Assembly (NCBI GenBank): GCA_949825045.1
Contig: OX463827.1
Span: 4,362,501-4,426,500 of the forward strand
Direction of reading: 5' to 3'
DNA length: 64,000 nt
Source of the DNA: Argyresthia goedartella
Taxonomy: Eukaryota > Arthropoda > Insecta > Lepidoptera > Argyresthiidae
The first letter of the stretch is position 1. Each line of letters begins with the position of its first letter. A program made the position numbers and the translations under genes. Shown in pieces: positions 10,717 to 20,724 of the stretch. The notes under the pieces were generated by a model, which was not told where the DNA came from, searched no databases, and was given only the letters and a program-made list of their open reading frames with translations.

Positions 10717-11218
10717 GGTGATACGAAAAAAAAATACAAAAAGGAATTCGAATGTAGACAAATGTGACAGTGTTAATTACTTCCACATAAGAAAGAAAAG
10801 AGAGTGCAAACAATGCGCTCGACTTAAGCTAAAATAATATAGCGCCAAACCAGATAGTAATAATAATAAAAAACTACGATATTTTGTCCAAACAATTTTC
10901 AAGGAGAGTTTAGGAATACATAATTTTGAATGCAATTCCGCAATGACATTAGTTAGGAATTCATAATTACAGGAAAAGATATAAAAATTTAGAGGTATTT
11001 TCGTAATTTGTTATCAAGAAAATTTCAGCCAATCGCGTTTTCCTTTTAGTATACAAAGGCGTGCTTATCTCTATATTGAGATTTCTTCCAGCAAACGCAG
11101 GGCTGACAGGATAATATTGTTTCATTTGAAGGGGTAGACCTATTATGCACCACATAACCAAAAACTAAACATCAGAGTGACTATATATTTATAATAAATT
11201 ATGCGGGTTCATATCACC
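10717..11218. mobile_element. TTAA-flanked MITE of the GGTGATACGAA family
   Basis: Left end GGTGATACGAAAAA after TTAA (10713-10716); right end TTCATATCACC before TTAA (11219-11222). The interior aligns in reverse orientation to 46041-46501. It is longer because a LINE 3' fragment occupies 11053-11165. TTAA on both sides fits piggyBac-type insertion, although the ends do not begin with the usual CCY. Confidence 0.7.
11053..11165 (-). mobile_element. LINE 3'-end fragment inside the MITE
   Basis: Minus strand shows GGAAGAAATCTC, loop, TAGAGATAAGCACGCC. It interrupts the alignment between the MITE copies and is therefore younger than the MITE. Confidence 0.6.
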
Positions 11219-11379
11219 TTAAGGAAAAGGTGCGGAACTGACCCAGAGCGGACCGAGACGAGTATGGCTATACTTTTAATTAATTTAAAACATTTGTATT
11301 CAAATTAGTTAATTATTTCCTTGCTAGTATTAAGTACCTAGTTTTTTATAATCTTTAAGCCGTTTTCTTTTTAATGTTT

Positions 11380-11637
11380 TTCTTTCTCTTTCTCTTCTAT
11401 ACGTACCTTACTCACTACAATCCTGTTTTAGTGGTTAGATTGTCCGTGGCAGGTGGCATCACCGACCGGCTCTGACGGAAGACCAGCGTTGGTTGCAAAC
11501 CAGCCAGCATTATGCTGAGTCAGGGTCCGTTTTGCGACACACAAGCTTGTTATAGAAATTTTGTATTATATATTAGTGTAAGTACCTGTCTCGCAAATAA
11601 ATCATTACTTTATTCTATTCTATTCTATTCTATTCTA
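11380..11637 (+). mobile_element. Retroelement 3' tail ending in (TTCTA)n
   Basis: Non-coding sequence that ends CAAATAAATCATTAC followed by five or more TTCTA units up to 11637. A polyadenylation-like hexamer followed by a simple tandem tail is the form of several LINE 3' ends. The 5' boundary is uncertain and no coding part is attached. Confidence 0.4.
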
Positions 11638-11639
11638 AT

Positions 11640-11768
11640 TTACGGTCATAATGTTCAATATTCAGATAAGAAATGAGTTTTGACAAAGTAGTTTAACATT
11701 ATGCTGATCGTAACGTGCGGTTTTTGGACGCAGTAAAGAGGGTTTATGATACGTGTATAGATAAAATA
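11640..11768 (-). mobile_element. Composite MITE family, copy c (terminal fragment)
   Basis: Matches the outer part of the large module, from CAGATAAGAAATGAG to GATACGTGTATAGATAAA. The rest is absent. Confidence 0.65.
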
Positions 11769-11789
11769 TGTTTTATGTACTTAAGTTTA

Positions 11790-11875
11790 TGTTTTAAGTT
11801 TTTTGTTGTCCTTACATGTTCAACCTAACAACAACGATAAAGGGGGCTTCGCTTAGCTCACCCCCTTTTTCCATC
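11790..11875 (+). repeat. GC-rich core repeat (GGGGGCTTCGCTT), copy 1
   Basis: CTTACATGTTCAACCTAACA followed by AAAGGGGGCTTCGCTTAGCTC and ACCCCCTTT. Inverted homolog at 34446-34545, and a clearly related core inside the MITEs at 13361 and 41444. The G-run and C-run can pair as a hairpin. Confidence 0.55.
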
Positions 11876-12042
11876 AAATAAGCTACCGTAGTTTTTGTCC
11901 TGATATTAGCTGTGCAAATCAGAATTAATTATATTCACCACGGACGTGTCGTGATTAAATATACTAACCGGCTAATGTATATGCGATATTGGCCGGGTAT
12001 TTTGCAAAATAACCGAATCATTATCTTGACCGTATATATATA

Positions 12043-13351
12043 CACAGTCAGGTCATAAGTTCTGTCACACAATAAAAACTTTTGAATTTAGAACGCTGGC
12101 CACAAAAAAGTTTATTGAATTCGAATTTCGAATTTTTCATAAAAATAAAAATGTGTACTTTTTAGAAGTTTCCTCATTTTTAAATATGGAGTGGAAACTT
12201 AAAGAAGACCGTGTCGCAGTTATTGCGTTGCATCGTTGCGGTTACGCGCCAGTTCAGATTTTCGACTTACTGAAAAATTTTAATATAACCAAAAGATTCG
12301 TTTATCGTACCATAAAACGATACAATGAAGACTCTAGTGTAGATGACAGGTCAAGAAGTGGTCGCCCTCGCTCTGTTAGGACTCCAGCAGTGATAAAAGC
12401 TGCGAAGGCGCGAATTCAAAGAAATCCCATACGTAAGCAGAAACTGTTGGCCCTTCAGATGGGGTTAAGCAGGACCACGGTGAAAAGGGTGTTAAATGAA
12501 GACTTAGGGCTTAGGGCATATCGAAGAAAAACAGGACATCGTTTGGACGCTCGTTTAATGGACCTGAGATTGAAGAGATGCCGCGCTTTGTTGAAGTGGT
12601 ACGCGGGAAAAAAGCATCGGGAAATTATTTTTTCGGATGAAAAAATTTTCACCGTGGAAGAGAGCTACAACAAACAAAATGATAAGGTGTACGCACACAG
12701 CAGTGAAGAAGCAAGCAACCGTATTCCGCGTGTCCAACGAGGTCATTTTCCATCCTCGCTCATGGTTTGGTTGGGAGTCTCTTATTGGGGCTTAACTGAG
12801 GTACATTTTCGTGAGAAAGGCGTGAAAACGAATGCAGTTGTGTATCAAAATACAGTCCTCAAGAACCTTGTGGAACCTGTTTCTCATACCATGTTTAATA
12901 ACAGGCACTGGGTATTCCAACAAGATTCTGCGCCAGCTCACAGAGCGAAAAGCACATAAGACTGGCTGGCGGCGCGTGAAATCGACTTCATCCGGCACGA
13001 AGACTGGCCCTCCTCCAGTCCAGATTTGAGTCCGTTAGATTACAAGATATGGCAACACTTGGAGGAAAAGGCCTGCTCAAAGCCTCATCCTGTTTTGGAG
13101 TCACTCAAGGCATCCTTGATTAAGGCAGCCGCCGATATTGACATGGACCTCGTTCGTGCTGCGATAGACGGCTGGCCGCGCAGAATAAAGGCCTGTATTC
13201 AAAATCGCGGAGGTCATTTTGAATAAACTTTATTATCATAAGAATCTATGTTTTATTAAGTTCATTTTGCTATATAAATGTTTACATAAATAATAAACAT
13301 GTCTAAATTATTTCATATTGCACATGTGACAGAACTTATGACCTGACTATG
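12043..13351 (+). mobile_element. maT-type mariner element (DD37D), near full length
   Basis: 1309 bp bounded by inverted repeats: left CACAGTCAGGTCATAAGTTC, right the complement of CATAGTCAGGTCATAAGTTC, matching over at least 25 bp with two mismatches. TA duplications lie at 12041-12042 and 13352-13353. It holds a single transposase frame with one stop (see next entry). Tight ends and an almost intact gene imply a fairly young copy. Confidence 0.9.
12186..13226 (+). pseudogene. Mariner (maT) transposase, one in-frame stop
   Basis: Cut-and-paste transposase of the IS630/Tc1/mariner superfamily. Upstream Met at 12153 is possible; I prefer the Met at 12186 (MEWKLKEDR), where family-like sequence begins. 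Numbering from 12153: two helix-turn-helix regions in the first 130 residues, with a GRPRS linker; catalytic Asp 162 (IIFSDEKIF), Asp 258 (FQQDSAPAH) and Asp 296 (PLDYKIW). There are 37 residues between the last two, the DD37D spacing of maT elements. Codon 269 (12957-12959) is TAA where relatives usually have Gln; the frame then continues intact to a stop at 13224-13226. A single CAA to TAA change would explain the defect. The stop removes the third catalytic Asp, so the protein should be inactive. Confidence 0.9.
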
Positions 13352-13360
13352 TATATTATA

Positions 13361-13752
13361 ATGTCACCGTAAGATAGCTTAAACCGTTAGTTTATAAGCA
13401 TTTTTCATTCATTTAATTTTTTTTTCTAGTTAGTTTACAAATATCGATAAATTGTAAACTGTACCGTACTGCATACGATATGACGCGTTAGTTTATAATA
13501 AAACAGTTAAATTGTGAACTGGTTTAAACTTGAATTGCAAACGAAATACCAGGGCAAACATTGCGGTATCTTAGGTGAAGACTACAGGGGCCGGACGCAG
13601 CGAAGCCCCCGAAGTATTTGTGTTAGGCTGACATGTAAGAAAAAAAGAAACGTAAATTCTAAACCTGTCGGTATGGTATACAATTCGTCGATAGTTTAGA
13701 AACTAATGCGCTAGTTTATAAACTAACGGTTTTGACAAGCTTCCGGTGACAT
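13361..13752. mobile_element. MITE with ATGTCACCGTAAGATAG ends, copy 1
   Basis: Left end ATGTCACCGTAAGATAG and right end CTTCCGGTGACAT are inverted, and inner arms rich in GTTAGTTTATAAACTAAC extend the complementarity. The interior carries the GC-rich core near 13590-13615 (GCAGCGAAGCCCCC). A second, inverted copy is 41444-41813. TA-rich flanks hide the target duplication. Confidence 0.75.
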
Positions 13753-13756
13753 ATAT

Positions 13757-13990
13757 ATATATTGACGAGCTCTGTGGCGCAGCGGTTGTGGATCTGCCTA
13801 CCACGCGAGAGGTCCCGGGTTCGATTACTGGCTGGAGGTTAAAAAATACACACAAACATCCAGGTCTTGGATGTGTTTATGTGTGTGACGCTGTTTCTGG
13901 TATCCACGGCACAGGCTGGTGTGCGGCCAGAAGCAATGTATGTGCCTGTATGTCAGTGTTATGTTATATGTGTGTAAATAGTGTCCAAGG
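13757..13990 (+). mobile_element. tRNA-derived SINE (family 1)
   Basis: Head with pol III box A (TGGCGCAGCGG) and box B (GGTTCGATTAC), then a body with CAGGTCTTGGATGT, GCTGTTTCTGGT and GGCCAGAAGCAATGTATG, ending in an ATT-rich tail. Other copies or fragments: 33765, 37024, 46785 (minus), 57730, 60380 (minus), 60728. Transcribed by pol III if active; needs a LINE RT. Confidence 0.8.
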
Positions 13991-14009
13991 TATTATTATT
14001 ATATATATT

Positions 14010-14395
14010 TATATCTGAACATGTTTCTCCAAAATATGGACATTTGTGGCAAAAAAGACTGGCTGCTTATGTTGAATGATGTAACATCAACACAGCATTG
14101 TTTTTTAGGCCAGCTTTGGACATCACCGAAACCGGCAGCGAAGGTCTGTGCGCTTACAGAGCTGGTGGACGACTGGGTTTTTTGTCTGAACGATATTATG
14201 ATAACGAATAATCATATTGTTTACTGTTGATTGTTTTTTACTTAACTGTATTATTTATATCATTGTTAAAATACTTATATAAGATAGAATATTTCTTGTG
14301 CCCACCAGGGTCCATAATGATCTACCACTATGTATAAGACCTTGCTGTTATTATGGATTGCAATAAACGAATATGAATATGAAAAAAAAAAACCT
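14010..14395 (+). mobile_element. Retroelement 3' end with poly(A)
   Basis: Ends GCAATAAACGAATATGAATATG plus an A-run. This is an AATAAA signal and tail, so a reverse-transcribed 3' end. A 69-codon ORF at 14021-14230 has no motif I recognise. Could be a LINE 3' UTR or a processed transcript. Confidence 0.4.
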
Positions 14396-14527
14396 TAAAT
14401 TTCATCATAATTGAAATATCATCCGCAAATAGGCTGCAACTGTATTCTGTAGCTTCCGGTATGTCTTTAATATATAGCAGTAATAATGATGTACCTAGTA
14501 CACTACCTTGTGGAACTCCAAATCTAT
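14396..14527 (-). pseudogene. LINE RT palm fragment
   Basis: Minus strand reads FGVPQGSVLGTSLL, then DIPEATEYSCSLFADD, which are the RT motif before the active site and the FADD box. The fragment is about 43 codons long. Confidence 0.7.
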
Positions 14528-14529
14528 TT

Positions 14530-14652
14530 TAGATAGATTAGGTTAGATAATATTTTGTGGGTGTTTTATAATTAATTTTGTATCTCTAGTTGTAAGGTAT
14601 TTAAAGATATGGGTTTTTGTTAACCTGAAATAAAGATTATTATTATTATTAA
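14530..14652 (+). mobile_element. LINE 3' tail ending in (ATT)n
   Basis: Short segment ending TAACCTGAAATAAAG followed by (ATT)n. Such AATAAA plus trinucleotide tails mark LINE 3' ends. Confidence 0.45.
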
Positions 14653-17319
14653 TTTACGTAAGTGGTTCTGATTTGTTTTCTGTTAATTCTAGGTTTTCAT
14701 TTAACTTTTTTATTGTGAAATATTAATGCACCCGATTGCTTTGGTAGGTTTTAATCCAAATGTATGCTGGTCCGCGGATTCCACATCTTTCACATTGTAA
14801 TTGTTTTAATTTCACTTTTTTACTCTTAAAACCTTTGTATGTTTTGGTGCATTATGTGCAGTTTGTTATCGGATGAGAAAAAACTTTTGTTGACCTGAAG
14901 GATATTTTATCCTCATATTTTTGTGTAGTCTTTCTTTTGCTTGATTCGGGATTACGGGATTGTTCCCTTTTTGATAGGACCCTGATTGCCATTACTCATA
15001 TTTACATCACTCTTAAATTAAATTTTACATTTACATAATTCGTTGTCTTGTTCTAATTTAGATCCTGTTATGTTCCGTTCAGCATATAGATCTTTTTAGG
15101 TAGAACCTCATAAGTTTTAATGAAAATACAATTTTTGAATACATTGCACAGATTTTTAATCGTTCTGTTCAATTTATTTTCGTTTAGATAATTACTACTA
15201 GAGATACCCACTACAATGACGGTAATATTTATAAGAGTCTTAAGAGTCATGTTCCCCTACTGAGAGTATGACGATATAATTATCACAAATTTTGTCACGG
15301 TTGATGTCCATTAATATGGTTTCACTAGCTTTTACATTTTTATTGTTTTCTCCGAGAGTTATCTATGATACTCTGTCTAATTGTATATCATTGGTCGCAG
15401 TGTTTTCTGTATTTTTCTTTCTCTGTCTTACCTAACGCTTAAAAAAAACAATGATTTTTTTAATTATAATATAATTTAAAACTCCTACAATATGCAAAAC
15501 TCCTGCGTCAGTAGTAACACATTGAACACATATAAACATTGTCCTATTTTTGTGTTTTTCTCAAGATTCCCATGCTCCACGGAGATGCGACCCATATAAT
15601 TGTAATCAGGAGGTATCCATACATGCAATACGTAAGTTTCGTCTCATTCTTATCTTTTCTTCCTTTCTAGTATGCCCCATCTCCTTTGACACATCGTGTT
15701 TACTGGGTGTCAAAATATGGAAACATAGCATTCGATGCTCACTGTCAGCCGTAATTAGAATAAAGCCACACCTTAACAAACTAAAAAATTACTTTCACAT
15801 CTTGACATTTATTTTTATTAAACTGTGCCGCAGAGTATAAAGATCTTCTCTCCGTCTTGATTTCAGTTCAAGACGGCTTCTTGTTGAAAGACAATCTTTT
15901 GAGTTTAAAACTTTTACTGGTAGAAACTCGACATATAAGCACGTCGGGAAATACTATATTAGAACTAGTGCTGCTAGATACGGGATTAGCTGAGCCACAT
16001 ACAAAATGTGTATGAGTGCAGCGCGGATGGGCTAATCCATAGACATTCGTTTGTTTATTCACAAAAAGCACACTCACAAGTAAGTACTACACCACAAAGT
16101 TAATTTGGCACCCGCTAGGAATGCGTTTCCCGTCCCTCTGGACGATCCACTGACGGATGCTATGATTTATTCAGTTTGAGGTGCCAATAACTTAACTTTC
16201 GCGTGTAGCACATCAACATGAAAATTTCAAAGACAGGAAAGTGACTTGAATCTATGAAAGTAAGCACATATTCATCACAAAATAAAAGAGGCTAGATGAT
16301 GTGCGCATGTTCCTTTAGTGAAATGGCTCCAACTCAGCGTAATGCTGCAGAAGAGCTGCAGCGCTGATTTTCAGTCTTCTTTTTACTTTTTTATTTTACT
16401 CGAGTACTCTTCGATGTCTATTTATATGTGACCGGACACGTCAAGCACGGTTTTACTGACGCGACGGCATGATGCACGCTTTTACCGACATGAAGCGGCA
16501 TGCCATGTGTGGCATAAAGCGCCATCTGTTAAGGTCTGACAGAACCATCACAAACAAATGTTTTAGTTTTCCTGGTTAGCTATTAATTGTTTTGCGGCCA
16601 TCCCTCCATAGATCTTACAGACCATCTAACACCACATCTCCGAGCAGAGTGGAGTGAAAAGGTTTCCGTACGATGTTTGTTATAGTGTAAAATAAACTAC
16701 GTTTATACGCTGTAGTAGTTAGTAAACGGAAATTAAAGTTGTTTGGTGGGTAAAAAATTCCTTAATTAATGGTTCCAATAAATATATCGGTTACATCACA
16801 AAATCATGGTTTAAAGTGTTTATTGCAACATGATTACAGATCTATAGTATCAACTTCATTTACAATAATGACCACATTAATCATGAGGTGAACATAACAA
16901 GAACATAAACTACAATAATAATGATAATAATTGCAAGACTGAACTTGACCTTAGACTTCTAAGTACTAGACTTCTTGACTATAATTTTGGGGACCAGCAA
17001 GTTGAAAACCCTAGAAAGTAGGTATATGCTAAAGGTATAATATCAATCTATCACTCAATTAAATAATTTTGCTTGCTAAGAGTCATAATTATATTTGTTC
17101 GTGATAAAAATATTATGCCCGTAATAAGATGAAAACGATAGTATTCTGTGTTCAATGCCACACTACAGTATAAAATAGTCAATAACAAATTACTACTGAT
17201 TCGCCCAAAAGACAAATTAAATTATTTTACATTTTAAGCGTCATGAAAATCATAAAATATACGATATATTCTTTATTGCACAGAAATCTTAATAATAAAG
17301 TAACAAAACATTATACGAG
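14653..17319. other. Long AT-rich stretch without recognised genes
   Basis: A 96-codon frame at 15550-15840 contains a possible splice donor (ACGTAAGT near 15630), but no domain I can name, and the upstream codons run into an unremarkable AT-rich region. A 9-bp hairpin lies at 15852-15876. Around 16800-17000 the sequence resembles a minus-strand LINE 3' UTR (AATAATGATAATAAT). I cannot support a host exon. Confidence 0.4.
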
Positions 17320-17400
17320 CTAAGGCGTGCTTATCTCTAAAGAGAGATTTCTACCAGAAAACCTAGGCAGGAGAGGAAAAGTTGTGCAAGAGGAGAGTCC
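17320..17400 (-). mobile_element. LINE 3'-end fragment with conserved stem-loop
   Basis: Minus strand GGTAGAAATCTCTCTTTAGAG then ATAAGCACGCC. Same module as at 5225 and elsewhere. Confidence 0.6.
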
Positions 17401-18585
17401 TATTAATCATAAAATATACATTTCAGAAAACCACATAACATAATCTTGAAACGTTCTTGACCGCTTAATTGTCTTGACGCCTGGTGACGTCTACCCGTGT
17501 ACTAATCGTGTATAGACGTTTTATAGAGTGTGTGTTTGTGTTTGTGTGTCTTGTAGTCTTGAGGCGTTATCCTGTTACGGCTACATCGTTGCATGTGACG
17601 GCAGACAGCTAGGCGGCGGCGGCGGGTCTTTCCCGCTTGTACCGCTACATGATTGTTCATGGAAAACCTAAACGGCTTCCGTCTTACTATAATAAGAAAT
17701 AGTTCATTTCCCACGAGTTCGCAAAGGCTTATTACGATTATTTACGAACCGACAAGTTTACGGCACGAGCCGAGGACGAGGTTACCTTTTTCAAAGACAT
17801 TTGAACGCATCCTGACACGCTGATCCAGCTCCGTTGTTACAGGAACAACCCAGATCGATAAAAGCGTGTCCGATGATGATGGCCGTGCGGTTGACAAAGA
17901 CCGGTGGTACTGATGTCTGATGACGTCTAGCTGTTCAGACGTGTATAATTGTTATTCATATATTGATTGGAACAAAGTATTTAGAGGTCCGGTTTGGGTG
18001 TTAAAATTTTTCCAGTCATAGAACGGCTCGAAGGACCAGTCAGCGAGTGTGGAGAGAAGTATAATTATTTCTATATAAACCATGAAGAAACCTTTATTAC
18101 GATTGCTGCGACGATGGAATAGCCTCTGTTCATGAAAAATTGAGTATGAATATCTGGCTAAACGTGAGCGCAACGGTATCAATCAAAGGGAAATAATAAA
18201 CCTACTTTCATAATAAACCTAGCCTCAAGTATAATAAGTCAGCATCAAATATTAATTAATGAAATGCTAAAACTTACACCAATTTATCGATGTCCTTAAA
18301 GCTCCTATCGGATTGGTGTCATTCATTCATTCATAGTATTTTAAATTTTGCTGCTGAGTTATTAATTAGTTATTGTTTAAAACCAAACGGTACTTTCAAT
18401 TTCATCACGATTAGCATTAGTAGTACAAATCGGAACGCTGCCTTTTTTTTGGTCTGTGACCGTAACTTTCTGTGAGTACTGTGTAGTGTTATGCTACTTA
18501 CATGCCATTTTCCAGTCTGTTCAGCTGGATACTTGCTGAGCTGTACAGCTGGATATTTTGTATCACCTTTATTTTCATAGGACCC
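17401..18585. other. No gene recognised
   Basis: Short frames only (longest about 76 codons) with no domain signature. A GGCGGCGGCGGG patch lies near 17612. Confidence 0.4.
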
Positions 18586-19748
18586 TGTAACGTTTTAAAC
18601 CATAAGAACACAATAACAAATCATTTTCACTTCGTATTTTCACACTATCAGCACTTCTAAATCGATAGCGAAGGGGTTTACCTTTGGTGACCTTGTATTT
18701 GGCTTTCTCCGAAACTGCAATCTCGGGCTTCGTGCGCGCTGGTGCGCTACCTTTTTATCTATCGCTGTTATGTAATTTTGGCTATGTGATCTTGTTGATT
18801 TCTCTATTACGAGCCTGAAACCAAAATCTGACATATTGCTATGTTGTTGTTTGTCTGGTTGTCATGGCAATGTCCATTCAAACTCGTTAGCGGTCTGATA
18901 TGTTTGCTTCAATACTTTTACAAAAATACTTTTTCCCTCTTGGCCATTGCCAAAAATTGCTTTTAATTTAAATAATTTTTAGAACTCTCCAAAAAGGGTA
19001 TAAGAGCGGAACATTTCTGAAATTCGGGAGTCTCACTTCAGCTTTTGATCAAGAAGCATCACCTAAAGGCCTTGTCCCGGGGCCGCACTGCCCCGGGATC
19101 CTGCGAGCCTCTGCAGCTACGCCTCCTGTCTTCTACAGCTCTCCAACCAGAGAGATAATAAGAGGCCAGGGAAAATTTTGAAGAATCTGCTATAAGAAGT
19201 GACTTTTACTGTGCATCCTATTTGATCCCTTCTGGAAGGAGAGGCTCCTCTGGTGCGTCCCACCTCACTTGGGTCGTCCGTCGTAGACTCCTGGCCGACA
19301 CCCTCTACCCTGGCCGGCGCTTCGTGGGTCTCTACTTCACCTGCCCGTCGGTGACTTCTGGCCGACACTTTGCGGGCCTCTACCTTGGCCGGCGCTTCAC
19401 TACCAGGGCCACTACTTCTTCTGCCCGTCGGTGTCTCCAGGATACTGATGACCGATTGGCCGCCGGCCACGCTCTCCAACTGCAACTGTTACATCGCCCA
19501 CCAGTGCCTCCACTGACCGGCTCGCCAGACGTCTGCTGCTTCATCGGCCTCCTACTCTCCGTGTCCTCCGCTTCCTTTTTTTATCTGGATACCTGTATTT
19601 TTTATAAAACCTGACTCACTTCATCCACCCTCATCTTCCTATCATTTTTCTAAATAGTCATTGTATATACACATAATAAACTGTCATTTCTAAATTTTAT
19701 CCTGGTTGTTGTTTCTTGTTAGGTTCTGGTTAGGTTCATATCGTTACA
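18586..19748 (+). repeat. Probable solo LTR (TGTAACG...CGTTACA)
   Basis: The segment starts TGTAACG and ends CGTTACA, a perfect 7-bp terminal inversion with TG/CA ends usual for Ty3/gypsy LTRs. In order it holds a TATA box (18999), an initiator-like TCACTTCAG about 30 bp on, a GC-rich transcribed part with GGCCGGCGCTTC repeats, and a polyadenylation-type ATAATAAACTG near 19675. No internal domain is attached on either side. No matching 4-5 bp duplication is visible (GACCC versus CGACA), which weakens the call. A 130-codon frame at 19222-19614 is probably incidental. Confidence 0.5.
18999..19004 (+). promoter_or_regulatory. TATA box of the putative solo LTR
   Basis: GGGTATAAGAGCGG followed 30-40 bp later by TCTCACTTCAG, the spacing of a pol II core promoter in insect LTRs. 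Confidence 0.5.
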
Positions 19749-20720
19749 CGACAACTTTCACTTGACATTAGACATCAACGCGAGTTTTTGGAGGTTAACT
19801 TGTTGGGCCATTCCTTTGTCGAAATCGATTAATCTACTAACCAGCAGCAATCAATCCGCGTAATTGTAGGCTAAAGATTTGGACTCGCGAGTGTATTCGT
19901 GAACATAACCTCAAGGTTAATACCACATAGTGATGAGAGACAGCTAAATCGATTTCAGAAGACCGCCCTCGGCAAAAGAGTGTTGAACGGTAGCAAGGGT
20001 TCGAAGCCTCACCGCGTTATTAGAATTAAAAAGAACAGTCTGTGTTTTTTTTTGCTATTGGGAAGGCTGATGGTAGAGTACTTCCTTTGTCGAAGTACTG
20101 TGACCTGCCTGGGCGCGCGCGCCAGGTACCTTCGATAGGAGAGGAGAACGTTACCGCAGGAGAGCACACACAAATATTTGCAAGTTTAGCTCGGTGAAAC
20201 GCCGACGTCTGAATGCCGTCCTGGCTGAACCTTATTCCATGCTAGCTAATGGGAGCCCTAGCCTAAGTTGAGCTCTTGCGGAAACCAGAATTATTATTTT
20301 TGACTTTTTTTGTTCGATAATATACTACCCATAAGCAAACCACTAATAGGTAACTATGGGTTACCAGGAAGAATCGATGTTCGGTGAAATACATTAGTGC
20401 CTGACACGATAATGTTATAAGGTGTTTGACAGTGACGTAATAATTCAGTGTGATCAAATCATTATTCATCGGATTATGGAATCATGTAGGAAGGTGGTAA
20501 TACCACAGAATACTTAATAGGTAATACTGCAATATTGAAGACAAAACACAAGCTGCATTAAAATACGCGCTAAAAGTGTGCGCGTACATACGTGATACGC
20601 GCACACTTATACGATATGTACTTTCGCGCATCTCTTGTTAGAAATTTGCTTGCCGTTGTAGACGTATTTCTTTTCCAATACGAGGTGGCAGAGGCACAAT
20701 AGTCTATCATAATATTGTAT
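19749..20720. other. No gene recognised; one hairpin
   Basis: Short frames only. The 13-bp hairpin at 20574-20608 is listed separately. Confidence 0.4.
20574..20608. repeat. 13-bp GC-rich hairpin, 9-nt loop
   Basis: AAGTGTGCGCGTA (20574-20586) and TACGCGCACACTT (20596-20608) are exact complements in AT-rich surroundings. Confidence 0.8.
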
Positions 20721-20724
20721 CATT

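Noticed and set aside
12455..12998. Antisense ORFs over the mariner transposase
   Set aside because: Shadows of the real plus-strand transposase frame.
13760..13830. Functional tRNA gene
   Set aside because: It is the head of a SINE present in several copies; no acceptor stem.
15550..15840. Host exon with splice donor near 15630
   Set aside because: One GTAAGT in AT-rich DNA is weak; no domain, no partner exon and no acceptor that fits.
19222..19614. 130-codon ORF and 122-codon antisense ORF
   Set aside because: GC-rich repetitive part of a putative LTR; long frames on both strands are expected from composition.
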